25,765 nucleotides of DNA from Syntrophaceae bacterium UBA6255 (GTDB taxonomy: Bacteria; Desulfobacterota; Syntrophia; Syntrophales; Smithellaceae), in the NCBI GenBank assembly GCA_002441205.1, contig DJVN01000035.1, positions 12,869 through 38,633 of the forward strand, given 5' to 3'. The translations under genes and the position numbers were made by a program. Under the pieces are notes generated by a model. That model ran no database searches, was not told the origin of the DNA, and was given only the letters and a program-made list of their open reading frames with translations. This document shows, one piece after another, positions 5,708 to 13,702 of this stretch. Within the stretch, counting starts at the first letter, position 1, and each line of letters begins with the position of its first letter.

Positions 5708-6385
5708 ATGATATCCGAAAGATATAAGTGTATATTCGTGCATATACCAAAGACGGGGGGACAAAGCGTTGAACACTTTTTCCTGAAGCTGCATGGTTTA
5801 TCCTGGAACGATAGAGCCCCGCTATTGCTTAAATATAACCCGGATCCCCAAAAAGGTCCCGAGAAACTGGCGCATCTTAAGTCGAGTGAATATGTGAGTT
5901 GCGGGCATATGGATGAAGATAAATTCAATAGTTATTTTAAATTTGCTTTTGTAAGGAACCCATGGTCCAGAATTGTCTCTGAATACCGCTACAGGAATTA
6001 CCACAAAAAAATGTCATTTAAAGATTTTATTCTGCATGGCTTACCGACGGAAAGTAATTATTCAGACGACTACCGGCATATAACCCCTCAGTACGATTTT
6101 TTACACGATGAAACCGGCAAGCTGCTTGTTGATTTCGTCGGAAGGTTTGAACGTCTACAGGAAGATTTTGATTTGATCTCCTCGCAATTAGGCATCATTC
6201 ATTCACAACTCCCTCACATTAACGCATCAAAGCAAAAATCTTCTTTAATTGGAAAATTGATGTTCTTGAAGGAGCGAAGCAAAAATTATCATTACACCGA
6301 TTATTACAATGAAGAAACAGAACGTTTAGTCAGAAACATGTATAAAAAAGACATTCAAGCATTCCAATACAATTTCGGAGAATAA
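5708..6385 (+). CDS. Sulfotransferase family protein (cassette-borne)
   Basis: The 225-residue protein matches PAPS-dependent sulfotransferases of the sulfotransferase 2 type, which move sulfate onto hydroxyl groups of glycans or other acceptors. The 5'-phosphosulfate loop is HIPKTGGQS at residues 12-20 (Lys15). The 3'-phosphate motif is FVRNPWSRIVSEY at 81-93 (Arg83, Ser91). A later segment, FVGRFERLQEDFDLI, is also family-typical. No signal peptide is seen, so it is probably cytoplasmic. The start codon overlaps the stop of a four-codon leader frame (ATG 5697 to TGA 5709-5711), which suggests translational coupling. It is the last gene that can be tied to the array: its cassette starts at 5690 but no closing attC is found. 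The acceptor is unknown. Confidence 0.85.
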   Translation: MISERYKCIFVHIPKTGGQSVEHFFLKLHGLSWNDRAPLLLKYNPDPQKGPEKLAHLKSSEYVSCGHMDEDKFNSYFKFAFVRNPWSRIVSEYRYRNYHKKMSFKDFILHGLPTESNYSDDYRHITPQYDFLHDETGKLLVDFVGRFERLQEDFDLISSQLGIIHSQLPHINASKQKSSLIGKLMFLKERSKNYHYTDYYNEETERLVRNMYKKDIQAFQYNFGE

Positions 6386-6595
6386 TTTTCCGACATTGCG
6401 GAGGACAAACTGCTGAAGGCGATGTTCGACTGAAGATAAATAATGCAGGATTTCCATTGAATGACATAATTCCCCGGGGTAGAAACTTTTCTGATTATGT
6501 GGCGATGTCTGAGACAAAGGAAACATCTTTCATGGCTTAAGTTAATTCCTTTAATATCTTTAATCCGCCAAAATTTTCAGTCCACCAAAATTTTC
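6386..6595 (+). other. Gene-free stretch after the cassette array with coding-like remnants
   Basis: No complete gene is seen. Two short frames look protein-like but lack starts. One ends DKLLKAMFD at 6433; the other ends NFSDYVAMSETKETSFMA at about 6540, after a GDVRLKINNAGFPLNDIIP segment. They may be remains of genes at the eroded array end, or chance. AT-rich sequence leads into the promoter at 6596. Confidence 0.35.
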
Positions 6596-6624
6596 TTGAC
6601 ACACTTCAGCGCGTTTCTTATACT
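6596..6624 (+). promoter_or_regulatory. Consensus sigma-70 promoter for the GC-rich sulfotransferase gene
   Basis: TTGACA (6596-6601) and TATACT (6619-6624) are separated by exactly 17 bases. The predicted start point near 6631 leaves a leader of roughly 75 bases before the ATG at 6708. Confidence 0.75.
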
Positions 6625-6707
6625 CCACCGAAAAAAATGAATTGTCTACTAGGAATTATCTAAATAATATCAATATGATCGATGAGAGCTTCGAGGGCTG
6701 ACCCGCC

Positions 6708-7493
6708 ATGACCGCCAAATTTCCCTTTGAGAAGTGGTTTCTTTCGAAACGCCACGTCCCCTATCGTACCGATATCGAGAAACAATACAACGGAGACTTC
6801 GACCGCCCGCCCGGCCAGCAGCACTGCCTGATCAACTGCTCCGATGGCGGCTGGACCGAGCCCTTCAAGCGATGGCTCGCCGGTTATTTCTCCACGTTCC
6901 CCTCATTCGAAAAAAACAACCACGCTGTCTATTTCGTCCACATTCCCAAAACCGCCGGCAAGTCCATCATCGCCGCCCTGGGAAATTCCCATCTCGTCCG
7001 CGCCCACCCTCACTTCCACCGCACCTGGCAGGACAAGCGTAACCTCGTGGCATGGCACGCCTGCGGACGCCTCCCCGTTGCCGCCTGCGTCCGCCATCCC
7101 ATTGATCGCGCCATCTCGCTCTACCATTTCTTCCGCATCCACCAGTGGCCCTCGCACGAGGCCCAGCATCGCCTCATCCAGAGCAAAGCTCTCGCCGCTG
7201 ATCTATCCACCTTCTGGGAAACTCTCGAGATCGCCCGCACCGCCCGCAACGTCCGCCACTTCAAAACCCAATCCGAATTTCTCCGTGGAGCCCCCGTCGT
7301 CCACCTCCTCCGCTTCGAGAACCTTGCCGAAGATTTTCGCCGGCTCGCCATCCATCTCGGCTGTCCGGAAATCCAGCTCCCTCACATTAACGCCGCCTTG
7401 CGCGACTCCCGAGCCCTCACTCCAGCCGCCGAAGCCCGCATCCGCTCCTTCTACGCCGAAGACTTCGACCAATGGTATCCCGAAACTTCATGA
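6708..7493 (+). CDS. Sulfotransferase family protein, GC-rich
   Basis: The 261-residue product carries the same two PAPS-binding signatures as its neighbour: HIPKTAGKS at residues 78-86 (Lys81) and RHPIDRAISLY at 129-139 (Arg129, Ser137). It has a longer N-terminal extension (about 70 residues, with WFLSKRHVPYR and SDGGWTEPFKRW). Otherwise the two proteins diverge strongly, so a recent duplication is unlikely. Codons end mostly in C (GCC, CGC, CTC), in clear contrast to the genes around it, a sign of recent transfer. GAGG lies about 9 bases before the ATG. A consensus promoter is upstream, and no attC borders the gene. The sulfated substrate is unknown; surface polysaccharide is a reasonable guess. 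Confidence 0.83.
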   Translation: MTAKFPFEKWFLSKRHVPYRTDIEKQYNGDFDRPPGQQHCLINCSDGGWTEPFKRWLAGYFSTFPSFEKNNHAVYFVHIPKTAGKSIIAALGNSHLVRAHPHFHRTWQDKRNLVAWHACGRLPVAACVRHPIDRAISLYHFFRIHQWPSHEAQHRLIQSKALAADLSTFWETLEIARTARNVRHFKTQSEFLRGAPVVHLLRFENLAEDFRRLAIHLGCPEIQLPHINAALRDSRALTPAAEARIRSFYAEDFDQWYPETS

Positions 7494-7584
7494 CCACCCA
7501 AGTTCATACCCTGCGCCGCCATTATGGCCTGCCTTCGGTAAAGAGGAAGCCATTAGGCATCTTCTTTAATTTACGCGCTCCTAA

Positions 7585-7611
7585 TTGACAAAACCGTATC
7601 GCTCATAATAT
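7585..7611 (+). promoter_or_regulatory. Possible promoter for the GNAT gene
   Basis: TTGACA (7585-7590) is followed after 15 bases by TAATAT (7606-7611). The boxes are good but the spacing is short. It lies about 48 bases before the ATG at 7659. Confidence 0.4.
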
Positions 7612-7658
7612 CATGGCATAAATAAGATCGATGGAGATGTCGTCAGCAATAAGGAACT

Positions 7659-8156
7659 ATGATGGATTATAAAATACGGACCTGCACCCAAGAAGATATC
7701 GGAATATTAACAGAAACCATCAGAAACTCTTTTCATGTTGTAGCCGAGCGCTTCGAGCTGACCGAGAGAAACGCCCCCAGCCATCCGTCCAATTGTACGC
7801 ATAACTGGATCAGGTATGATATGGAACGCAAGATAACCTACTTTGTTTTGGAAAACGAAGACGGCATCGCCGGTTGTGTCGCCTGTGAACAGGCAAGCGC
7901 CAAGGTTTGCTATCTGGAAAGGCTGGCCGTTCTTCCAGAAAAAAGAAACCAGGGCGTGGGAAAAGCCCTGGTTGAACATGTTTTGTCAAAAGCCCGGAAG
8001 CTGGGCGCGGATTATGTGAGCATCGGCATCATCGCAAAACATACCGAATTGAAACACTGGTACAAAAAATTAGGCTTTGTCGAGGACGAAACCAAAATAT
8101 TTCTCAATCTGCCCTTTCCGGTTACCTTCATGTCTTATGATCTGCAAGAAAAATAG
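7659..8156 (+). CDS. GNAT family N-acetyltransferase
   Basis: The 165-residue protein has the GNAT fold that moves an acetyl group from acetyl-CoA to an amine. The N-terminal part begins YKIRTCTQEDIGILTETIRNSF. The acetyl-CoA motif is LERLAVLPEKRNQGVGKALV at about residues 87-106 (Q/RxxGxG/A type, RNQGVG). The C-terminal motif HWYKKLGFVEDET is the usual YxxxGF segment. AAGGA precedes tandem ATG codons at 7659 and 7662. It stands alone, converging on the outer-membrane protein gene. The acceptor is not predictable from sequence. Confidence 0.88.
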   Translation: MMDYKIRTCTQEDIGILTETIRNSFHVVAERFELTERNAPSHPSNCTHNWIRYDMERKITYFVLENEDGIAGCVACEQASAKVCYLERLAVLPEKRNQGVGKALVEHVLSKARKLGADYVSIGIIAKHTELKHWYKKLGFVEDETKIFLNLPFPVTFMSYDLQEK

Positions 8157-8194
8157 TTCAACAGCACGCAGATCTTTTTGACAACAAACAAACT

Positions 8195-8815
8195 TTAGAA
8201 AAATACCTTTAAGCCCAGGGTTACCATGCCCGTATAAAACGTAGCGTCATCAGAATGCCCCGATTCAACTTCCATCTCTGTGGCGTAATAACGATAGCCG
8301 ACATCCACTGCAATTTCACTGGTCAGGTAAAACTCTGCTCCTGTCATGATCTGCCAGGCATAAGACGTATAATCCCCTTTATCGATGCCTTCAATGTCTT
8401 CCAACGACTGGTCAGCGTAGGAAAATCCAAGACCAACTCCAAAATATGGTTTAACGATTCCGAGGGGATATTTCCCGATGACGTTGAACATTAAATTGCT
8501 TATCTTTATATCGCCATCCGCATAGGAAGAATCTTCTATTTTCGGATTCAAGTAGCTGTATTCGGCTTCCAGCGCCAGAAATTTAAAGAACGGATTGGTG
8601 TAACCAACCTTTATACCCCAGGCAGAAGTATTTTTTACATCCCAATCATAGTCATCATAATGATAGCCATCATCACCACTGACATCAGGACTTATTGTAT
8701 AACCTCCCCATCCACCAATATACAATCCGACCTCAGCCGAAGCGGACTGACAAGGGCAGAGGGCAAACACGATGGCAAATGCAAAAGTTAAAAGATAACC
8801 GGCTGTTTTTTTCAC
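8195..8815 (-). CDS. Outer-membrane beta-barrel protein
   Basis: The 206-residue precursor starts with a classic signal peptide (MKKTAGYLLTFAFAIVFALCPCQSASA, cleavage near residue 27). The mature part has alternating amphipathic strands rich in Tyr, Gly and Asp (VGLYIGGWGGYT, AWGIKVGYTNPF, LALEAEYSYLNP, YFGVGLGFSYAD, IAVDVGYRYYATEME). It ends GLKVFF, a terminal aromatic residue as used by the BAM insertion machinery. Size and pattern fit an eight-stranded OmpA-like or porin-like barrel. The start is GTG at 8815 with AAGGAG seven bases upstream; the ATG two bases earlier runs straight into TGA. A promoter is visible at 8847-8875. The function could be adhesion, stability or small-solute passage. 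Confidence 0.87.
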   Translation of the reverse strand: MKKTAGYLLTFAFAIVFALCPCQSASAEVGLYIGGWGGYTISPDVSGDDGYHYDDYDWDVKNTSAWGIKVGYTNPFFKFLALEAEYSYLNPKIEDSSYADGDIKISNLMFNVIGKYPLGIVKPYFGVGLGFSYADQSLEDIEGIDKGDYTSYAWQIMTGAEFYLTSEIAVDVGYRYYATEMEVESGHSDDATFYTGMVTLGLKVFF

Positions 8816-8846
8816 ATGAATTCTCCTTTCTTTATTATTGTTTTTC

Positions 8847-8875
8847 AGTTTAAATCTTTATATTCGATATTTCAA
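8847..8875 (-). promoter_or_regulatory. Promoter for the outer-membrane protein gene
   Basis: On the minus strand TTGAAA (plus 8870-8875) and TAAACT (plus 8847-8852) are separated by 17 bases, about 30 bases before the start codon. Confidence 0.5.
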
Positions 8876-8895
8876 TATGTTTTTATGAATCACGG

Positions 8896-8961
8896 GCATG
8901 GACCCCGGAACAAGCCCTGGACCCTAATTACGCTCCAAGGGGCGGGGTATTAGATCCATGC
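8896..8961. repeat. Inverted repeat in the divergent intergenic region
   Basis: GCATGGA at 8896-8902 is complementary to TCCATGC at 8955-8961, and the interior has C-rich and G-rich tracts (ACCCC, GGGGCGGGG) that could add pairing. The 200-base gap between the outer-membrane gene and the phosphodiesterase holds no gene. Confidence 0.45.
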
Positions 8962-9100
8962 ATAGGCAGGATCATCCGACCTCCAAGCTTCAATACACGT
9001 TGTTTTTGAAGTTTGAGTCTCACAATAAAATATGGTAAAAACTCAAAATAAAGAAGGATTGCCATATTCATCGGGGTTTGTTAGGGGAAAAGCGCCACCC

Positions 9101-9919
9101 ATGTTTAAGCCTTATCATTTATTCAAATATCACCCGCGCGAAGATGATGATTTCACCATTATTGCTCATCGCGGCGCATCCGCTTATTATCCCGAAAATA
9201 CCCTGCCTGCGTTTGATGGAGCCATTGTCATGGGCGCCGATATGGTGGAGTTTGATGTTCAGCTTACGGCGGATCGGGAGGTCGTCGTTTTTCATGACAA
9301 AACCGTATCGCGCTGCACCGACGGTAAAGGAAACCTTAGCCATTATACCCTGGCCTCGTTGAAAAAACTGGACGCGGGAATCCGGTTTGACAAAAGCTTT
9401 AAAAAAACAACCATACCTACGCTGGCGGAAGCTTTGGATATCTGCAAAAACAGAATCGCGGCAAACATTGAAATCAAAACAGAGGCCGTCAGTGATATCG
9501 TCGCAGGCGGCATTGAGGAAAAATGCCTGAAGATTATCGAGTGTCACGGAATGCGCGGGCACGTCGTCTTTTCCAGTTTCGATCCGCGGGCCATCATGCA
9601 TTTGAAACAGATAGACAACGCCGTGGCAGTCGCCTTGCTGTTTGAGAAAAAACTCTATGGCTCCCGACTGCCCTCAGAGGTATTGGAATTAGTAAACGCC
9701 GACGCCTTCAATTGTTCTGCTGACAGGTTTAATAAGAAGTGGCTTGAGGATATCAGGCCAAAACATATTCCCGTAAATATCTATACGGTCAATGACGAAA
9801 AAAAAATGAAAAGATTTTTGGACATGGGGGTGAATGGAATTTTCACCAACAAACCGGATGTGTTGAAAAAAGTACTGGCTGATGTAAAAAAACGGAAGGC
9901 TGACGACCGAAGACAATGA
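9101..9919 (+). CDS. Glycerophosphodiester phosphodiesterase
   Basis: This family hydrolyses glycerophosphodiesters, products of phospholipid turnover, to sn-glycerol-3-phosphate and an alcohol. Signatures numbered from this start: IIAHRGASAYYPENTLPAF with catalytic His23, metal ligands in VEFDVQLTAD (Glu50, Asp52), and VVFHDKTVSR with His65. The later GIFTNKPDVL is also typical. No signal peptide is seen, so it is probably cytoplasmic like UgpQ. The frame is open from 9032, but the extra 23 residues look unlike the family and lack a ribosome site; the ATG at 9101 has AGGGGAAAA upstream, though distant. The stop overlaps the next start (ATGA), so the two genes are coupled. Confidence 0.92.
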   Translation: MFKPYHLFKYHPREDDDFTIIAHRGASAYYPENTLPAFDGAIVMGADMVEFDVQLTADREVVVFHDKTVSRCTDGKGNLSHYTLASLKKLDAGIRFDKSFKKTTIPTLAEALDICKNRIAANIEIKTEAVSDIVAGGIEEKCLKIIECHGMRGHVVFSSFDPRAIMHLKQIDNAVAVALLFEKKLYGSRLPSEVLELVNADAFNCSADRFNKKWLEDIRPKHIPVNIYTVNDEKKMKRFLDMGVNGIFTNKPDVLKKVLADVKKRKADDRRQ

Positions 9920-12099
9920 AAATATCCGAAGACTTGATCAACATTATCGAGCTGGCCGTTGATACGCTGATTAAAGCGGCAGGCATTGATCTCCGTCTGC
10001 ACGGAATGGAAAATATTCCCGATCAGCCTGTTATTTATGTGGTGAATCACTTCACTCGTCTGGAAACGGTTTTGATGCCGTACATCATCAAAAAACACTT
10101 TAAAAAATATTCGGTCTCCCTGGCGCATGAATCCTTTTTCAGCGGCAGAATGAAAGAATTTATGGACAACGTGGGCGCTGTTTCCACCGCCGATCCCGAT
10201 AAAAATAAAATATTCATCCATGCTCTTCTGACCGGCAAATATCCGGTAATTATTTTCCCGGAAGGACAAATAATCAAAGACAAGAAGATTATTGAGAAAG
10301 GCAAATATCTGGTTTACAACGCCGGCATCCGCCGGCCGCCTCACTCAGGGGCGGCGCGAATTGCTTTGCTTACCGCATTTATACGTGAAAAACTACGGAT
10401 ATTGCACTTTCGTAAAGACAAAGCTTCCATCGCCCGGATCGCATCACGTTTTGATCTGCAAACGGAGGATGTGGAAAAAATTATTGATAAAGAAACGCAT
10501 GTTATACCGGTCAATATCACGTATTATCCCGTGCGGGCCCGGGAAAACGCGCTCAGCAAGTTTGCCAGAAAATATCTCTCTAATATTTCAACGAGACTCC
10601 TGGAAGAACTGGAGGTTGAAGGTCCCATCATGTTAGGCAAGGTAGATATTGATGTAAACTTCGGCAAGCCGATTCCGGTAAAAAATTATATCCGGTCCAA
10701 ATGGACATTAAAAAGAATGATCGCTGATCATCGCGCTGATTTGCATATCGAGAAATTTAAAGACCTGTCCGCCTTCAAAAAAATATGCGTCGCGTTGATG
10801 AAGGATTACATGAATGCCATCTATTCCATGACGACCGTCAATCACGACCACATCATGTCTTATATTCTGACAAAATACCGGAAGGAGTCTTTCAGCGAAA
10901 ACGATTTCAAGAAACGTATTTTCCTGGCCATCGAGCACTTAAGGCAAATCGGCTTGCCCCATTGCCACACGGCTCTCGACAAGAATCAGTTTTATCTGCT
11001 CACGGACGATTACCACGAAAAATACGAAAACTTTATAAAAGAAGCTGCTGAAGCCAGGTACATTAGACGGGAGAACGGCGTCATCACGAAAAACAGCGCG
11101 CGTTTCAGCGTGCGTTCGGATTTTCACACCATACGACGAGACAACATTATCGAAGTTCTGGGAAATGAAATTGAGCCTTTGCGCAGCTTGACCAGAACAA
11201 TCGACCTGCAGAAATTTCTTCCCGGCTTGCTTGTTCGATGGAAAGTGAGGAATACGTTCCTGAAACTGGACCAAAGCCTTTTCGAAGATGACTATCGACA
11301 GTATTATCTGCCCGGCGAAAGCAAGCCGAAACATATTGGCGAGCCTTTTTTTCTGAGACGTTTTTTCAGCAGCAAGGGGGTTATTCTTGTCCACGGCTAT
11401 ATGGCAGCGCCGGAAGAAATCCGGCCCCTGGCGGATTATCTGCACCAAAACGGTTATAATGTTTACGGCGTGCGGCTCAGAGGACATGGCACGGCACCGG
11501 AGGATCTTGCCGTCAGAAGCTGGGAAAAGTGGTATCACTCCGTGGGCCGCGCCTACATCATCATGAAAAACAGCGTAAAAACATTTTCCATTGCCGGCTT
11601 TTCCATGGGGGCCGGACTTGCCCTCTTACAAGCCGCCAATAAGCCCGGCCGGTTTGCCTCGGTCATATCCATTAACGCCCCTCTCCAGTTGAGAAGTGTG
11701 ACCTCTAAATTTTCGCCTTTTGTTGTGGCCTGGAATACGATGCTTACTAAAATGAATGTGGACAAATGGAAAATGGAATTTGTCGAAAATGATCCGGAAA
11801 ATGGACACATCAATTATATCCGCAATCCCGTCCGGGGCGCATATGAACTAGGAAAACTCATGAATCGCGTGGAAAATCATCTGAGCGATGTAGTCGATCC
11901 CTGCCTGATCATCCAGGCGTCCAATGACCCTGTCGTGAATCCGCTCAGCGGGCAGGAAATTTTCAACAAGATCGGAGCAACGGAAAAAGAGAGTCTGATT
12001 GTCCAGGCCCATCATCACGGTATTCTGCGCGGACAGGGCGCGGAGGAAGTCCAGGAAAAGGTTTCGGCTTTTTTAAAAGAGTATCATTCCGGTCAATAA
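9916..12099 (+). CDS. Fusion of PlsC-type glycerolipid acyltransferase and alpha/beta hydrolase
   Basis: This 727-residue protein joins two lipid enzymes. The N-terminal part (about 1-240) is a glycerol-phosphate acyltransferase. It has NHFTRLE at 44-50, the NHx4D motif with Glu in place of Asp, and FPEG at 114-117. A middle helical part (about 240-470) is not assigned. The C-terminal part (about 480-727) is an alpha/beta hydrolase of the monoacylglycerol-lipase type: VILVHGYMAAPEE oxyanion region, nucleophile Ser563 in GFSMGAG, acid Asp671 in SNDPVV, and the histidine in HHHGIL (699-701). It overlaps the phosphodiesterase gene by four bases. The set could recycle or remodel phospholipid: one enzyme removes the head group, this one removes or adds acyl chains. 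The order of reactions is inferred. Confidence 0.85.
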   Translation: MKISEDLINIIELAVDTLIKAAGIDLRLHGMENIPDQPVIYVVNHFTRLETVLMPYIIKKHFKKYSVSLAHESFFSGRMKEFMDNVGAVSTADPDKNKIFIHALLTGKYPVIIFPEGQIIKDKKIIEKGKYLVYNAGIRRPPHSGAARIALLTAFIREKLRILHFRKDKASIARIASRFDLQTEDVEKIIDKETHVIPVNITYYPVRARENALSKFARKYLSNISTRLLEELEVEGPIMLGKVDIDVNFGKPIPVKNYIRSKWTLKRMIADHRADLHIEKFKDLSAFKKICVALMKDYMNAIYSMTTVNHDHIMSYILTKYRKESFSENDFKKRIFLAIEHLRQIGLPHCHTALDKNQFYLLTDDYHEKYENFIKEAAEARYIRRENGVITKNSARFSVRSDFHTIRRDNIIEVLGNEIEPLRSLTRTIDLQKFLPGLLVRWKVRNTFLKLDQSLFEDDYRQYYLPGESKPKHIGEPFFLRRFFSSKGVILVHGYMAAPEEIRPLADYLHQNGYNVYGVRLRGHGTAPEDLAVRSWEKWYHSVGRAYIIMKNSVKTFSIAGFSMGAGLALLQAANKPGRFASVISINAPLQLRSVTSKFSPFVVAWNTMLTKMNVDKWKMEFVENDPENGHINYIRNPVRGAYELGKLMNRVENHLSDVVDPCLIIQASNDPVVNPLSGQEIFNKIGATEKESLIVQAHHHGILRGQGAEEVQEKVSAFLKEYHSGQ

Positions 12100-12127
12100 G
12101 ATTTTGAAAAATGAAGAGGATAATTTT

Positions 12128-12475
12128 ATGATTGATCAATGGATAAAAGAGATAAAAAAAGAAGCTCCGGCCGCTATGCTGGGAATGATTCTTTCTCATA
12201 ACGGAATCGTCAGGGCGACGGCAAAAACCGGCGGAAAGGTTGCGTCGATGAATCTTTCCTATGACAAGGCAAAATTGGCCAAAGCCGTACGCGAATTCAA
12301 AAAGAAAGAGGGCATCGTTGATATCAGGGTGTGGATTAACGAGGGACATCTCCAGATCGGCGACGATATTATGAATGTCTGCGTGGCCGGTCGATTCCGC
12401 AAGGATGTTCTGCCGGTCTTTCAGGAACTCATTTCGATGATAAAGACGGAAGTTGTCAGGGAAGAAGAAATTTAA
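12128..12475 (+). CDS. MoaE-like protein (divergent molybdopterin synthase large-subunit homologue)
   Basis: The 115-residue protein resembles MoaE in its core. GMILSHNGIVRATAKTGGKV corresponds to the family segment around the first strand and GxVR. LSYDKAKLAKAVREF matches the helix after the YExY region, and INEGHLQIGDDIMNVCVAGRFR matches the conserved HRxGxLxxGExxV segment. The C terminus (MIKTEVVREEEI) lacks the lysine-bearing PIWKKE-like motif that in MoaE contacts the MoaD C terminus, so normal molybdopterin synthase activity is doubtful. The ATG at 12128 is chosen because AGAGGA lies about 8 bases upstream; a TTG at 12104 is the alternative. It follows the acyltransferase-hydrolase gene by 28 bases, probably in one operon. 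No moaD is nearby. Confidence 0.65.
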   Translation: MIDQWIKEIKKEAPAAMLGMILSHNGIVRATAKTGGKVASMNLSYDKAKLAKAVREFKKKEGIVDIRVWINEGHLQIGDDIMNVCVAGRFRKDVLPVFQELISMIKTEVVREEEI

Positions 12476-12583
12476 CGGCAGACGTCTCGCCAAAAGTTAA
12501 ACTTTATTAGTGACAACTGTTTTATGCTTGTCTGCAGGTTAAATTTGCTTACACTCCCCAATGATTTTTCACCTGTTCAGATT

Positions 12584-13594
12584 TCAGTGAACAACCAATT
12601 TCTGTTCGACCAGAAAGTTATATAATTTTTCAGCGGCAAGTTTATGAGCCGTCTCGTTTGGATGCTGATCCGTAGGATTAGCCCACAGATCCTTATCTTC
12701 ATAGGCTGAGTATACAGTAAGTAAGTCAATCAATGGAATGTTTTCCTTTGCACACCGTGAAGCAATCTTTCGATGAACCTCTAGAAACGGATAATTATCG
12801 AATTTGTAAAGTAACGGAAAAAGCATAATAACCAGTTGTCCCCCTTCGCGCTTTATCTTTCTGTTCATATCCGCAATAAATTGAAATCCTATTTCCGCAT
12901 TTTCCCCGTTAAATGCATCAAGGTAGGCTTTTGTGGTTTCCTGACTTAATCTGTATCTTTCAATGCAAAACATGACTAAATTTGCAATTTTTGAAAAATC
13001 CCGCAAGGCACTCCAGTGATTACCTCCATTATTAACATCAATGAAATCCGAACCCTTGATGGATAAGGAAAGTCCGAAATCATTGAGAACAAAACCGTAT
13101 ACAACAATGGGATATGTGTTCTTTGACATTTCATAGGAAAGCACTTTTGTGATGTCGTTAACATCTGCATCAACCCTTCCACAATTCTTTATATGCGCGT
13201 GGTACCCATTATCTTTAAGCATCTTAGCCAGGCGTGTTGCATAAATGTCTTCATATTTTACACCTCTGCCGTATGTAAAGGAATCGCCGACGATCAGTAT
13301 TCCGGACATTTCCAGATCCTGCACTTTAGTTGGACCAGATTCGTGGTCGGGAAGCCTGAACCCTTCCCAGCTTTCCATGTAATGAAGGCCGTATATTATG
13401 TTTTTGCCTTCTTGTCTTAGAGGAAGATGATAACCACGGGGATTTGAATAATATTCAGAAGATCTGTTATTAAATTTGTGATATTCTGGTCCCAGAAAAC
13501 GAAGTAAGATTTCAATTACGCAGATAACCAAAAGAAACGGAAGCGTTACTGCGATAATCTTGACAATCATATTTCGTGCACTATTATTTTTCAT
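12584..13594 (-). CDS. Membrane-anchored SGNH/GDSL-type hydrolase
   Basis: About 336 residues with one N-terminal membrane helix (IVKIIAVTLPFLLVICVIEILL, from about residue 10), then an extracytoplasmic SGNH domain. Block I is ILIVGDSFTYGRG with the nucleophile Ser at about 105. Block III is GFVLNDFG with the conserved Asn. Block V is DQHPNETAHKLAAEKL with the catalytic Asp and His. Relatives remove or transfer acetyl groups on surface polysaccharides, so an O-acetyl esterase or transferase acting on an envelope glycan is a fair inference. The frame extends to a TTG at 13651, but neither start has a clear ribosome site; the ATG at 13594 puts the charged start next to the membrane helix. It follows the GpsA-like gene on the same strand. 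Confidence 0.82.
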   Translation of the reverse strand: MKNNSARNMIVKIIAVTLPFLLVICVIEILLRFLGPEYHKFNNRSSEYYSNPRGYHLPLRQEGKNIIYGLHYMESWEGFRLPDHESGPTKVQDLEMSGILIVGDSFTYGRGVKYEDIYATRLAKMLKDNGYHAHIKNCGRVDADVNDITKVLSYEMSKNTYPIVVYGFVLNDFGLSLSIKGSDFIDVNNGGNHWSALRDFSKIANLVMFCIERYRLSQETTKAYLDAFNGENAEIGFQFIADMNRKIKREGGQLVIMLFPLLYKFDNYPFLEVHRKIASRCAKENIPLIDLLTVYSAYEDKDLWANPTDQHPNETAHKLAAEKLYNFLVEQKLVVH

Positions 13595-13702
13595 TTCTGT
13601 TCTAATCGTTTCATCCAACCTTTGATCTTTTGGATATGAAACATCAATCAATTAAGATGACTTTTTCTTATCAATTATTTTAAAATAATGATAAATTACC
13701 GG

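Larger units (their letters stand above)
3248..6385 (+). mobile_element. Integron gene-cassette array without a visible integrase (CALIN-like)
   Basis: Five same-strand genes are separated by structured sites. Cassette A runs 3249-3633, B 3634-4765, C 4766 to about 5290, D about 5290-5689, and E starts at 5690. For A, B and C the 8-mer at the cassette start is exactly complementary to the 8-mer that opens its own attC: GTTAGTTT/AAACTAAC, GTTGGGGC/GCCCCAAC and GTTGTGGC/GCCACAAC. This is what circular cassette excision and re-insertion predicts, since the RYYYAAC and GTTRRRY cores come from the same circle. Each attC also folds into a hairpin with small bulges. No intI gene or attI is seen. After the sulfotransferase gene no closing attC with TTTCTAAC is found, so the right end looks eroded. 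Confidence 0.88.

Noticed and set aside
6844..7569. Plus-strand 241-codon frame and minus-strand frames in the GC-rich sulfotransferase gene
   Set aside because: Low-complexity Ser/Pro/Ala translations are the usual shadow of a GC-rich gene; the sulfotransferase frame has intact motifs.
9781..11538. Minus-strand frames of 187 and 199 codons opposite the phosphodiesterase and fusion genes
   Set aside because: They are antisense to well-supported genes without signatures of their own.
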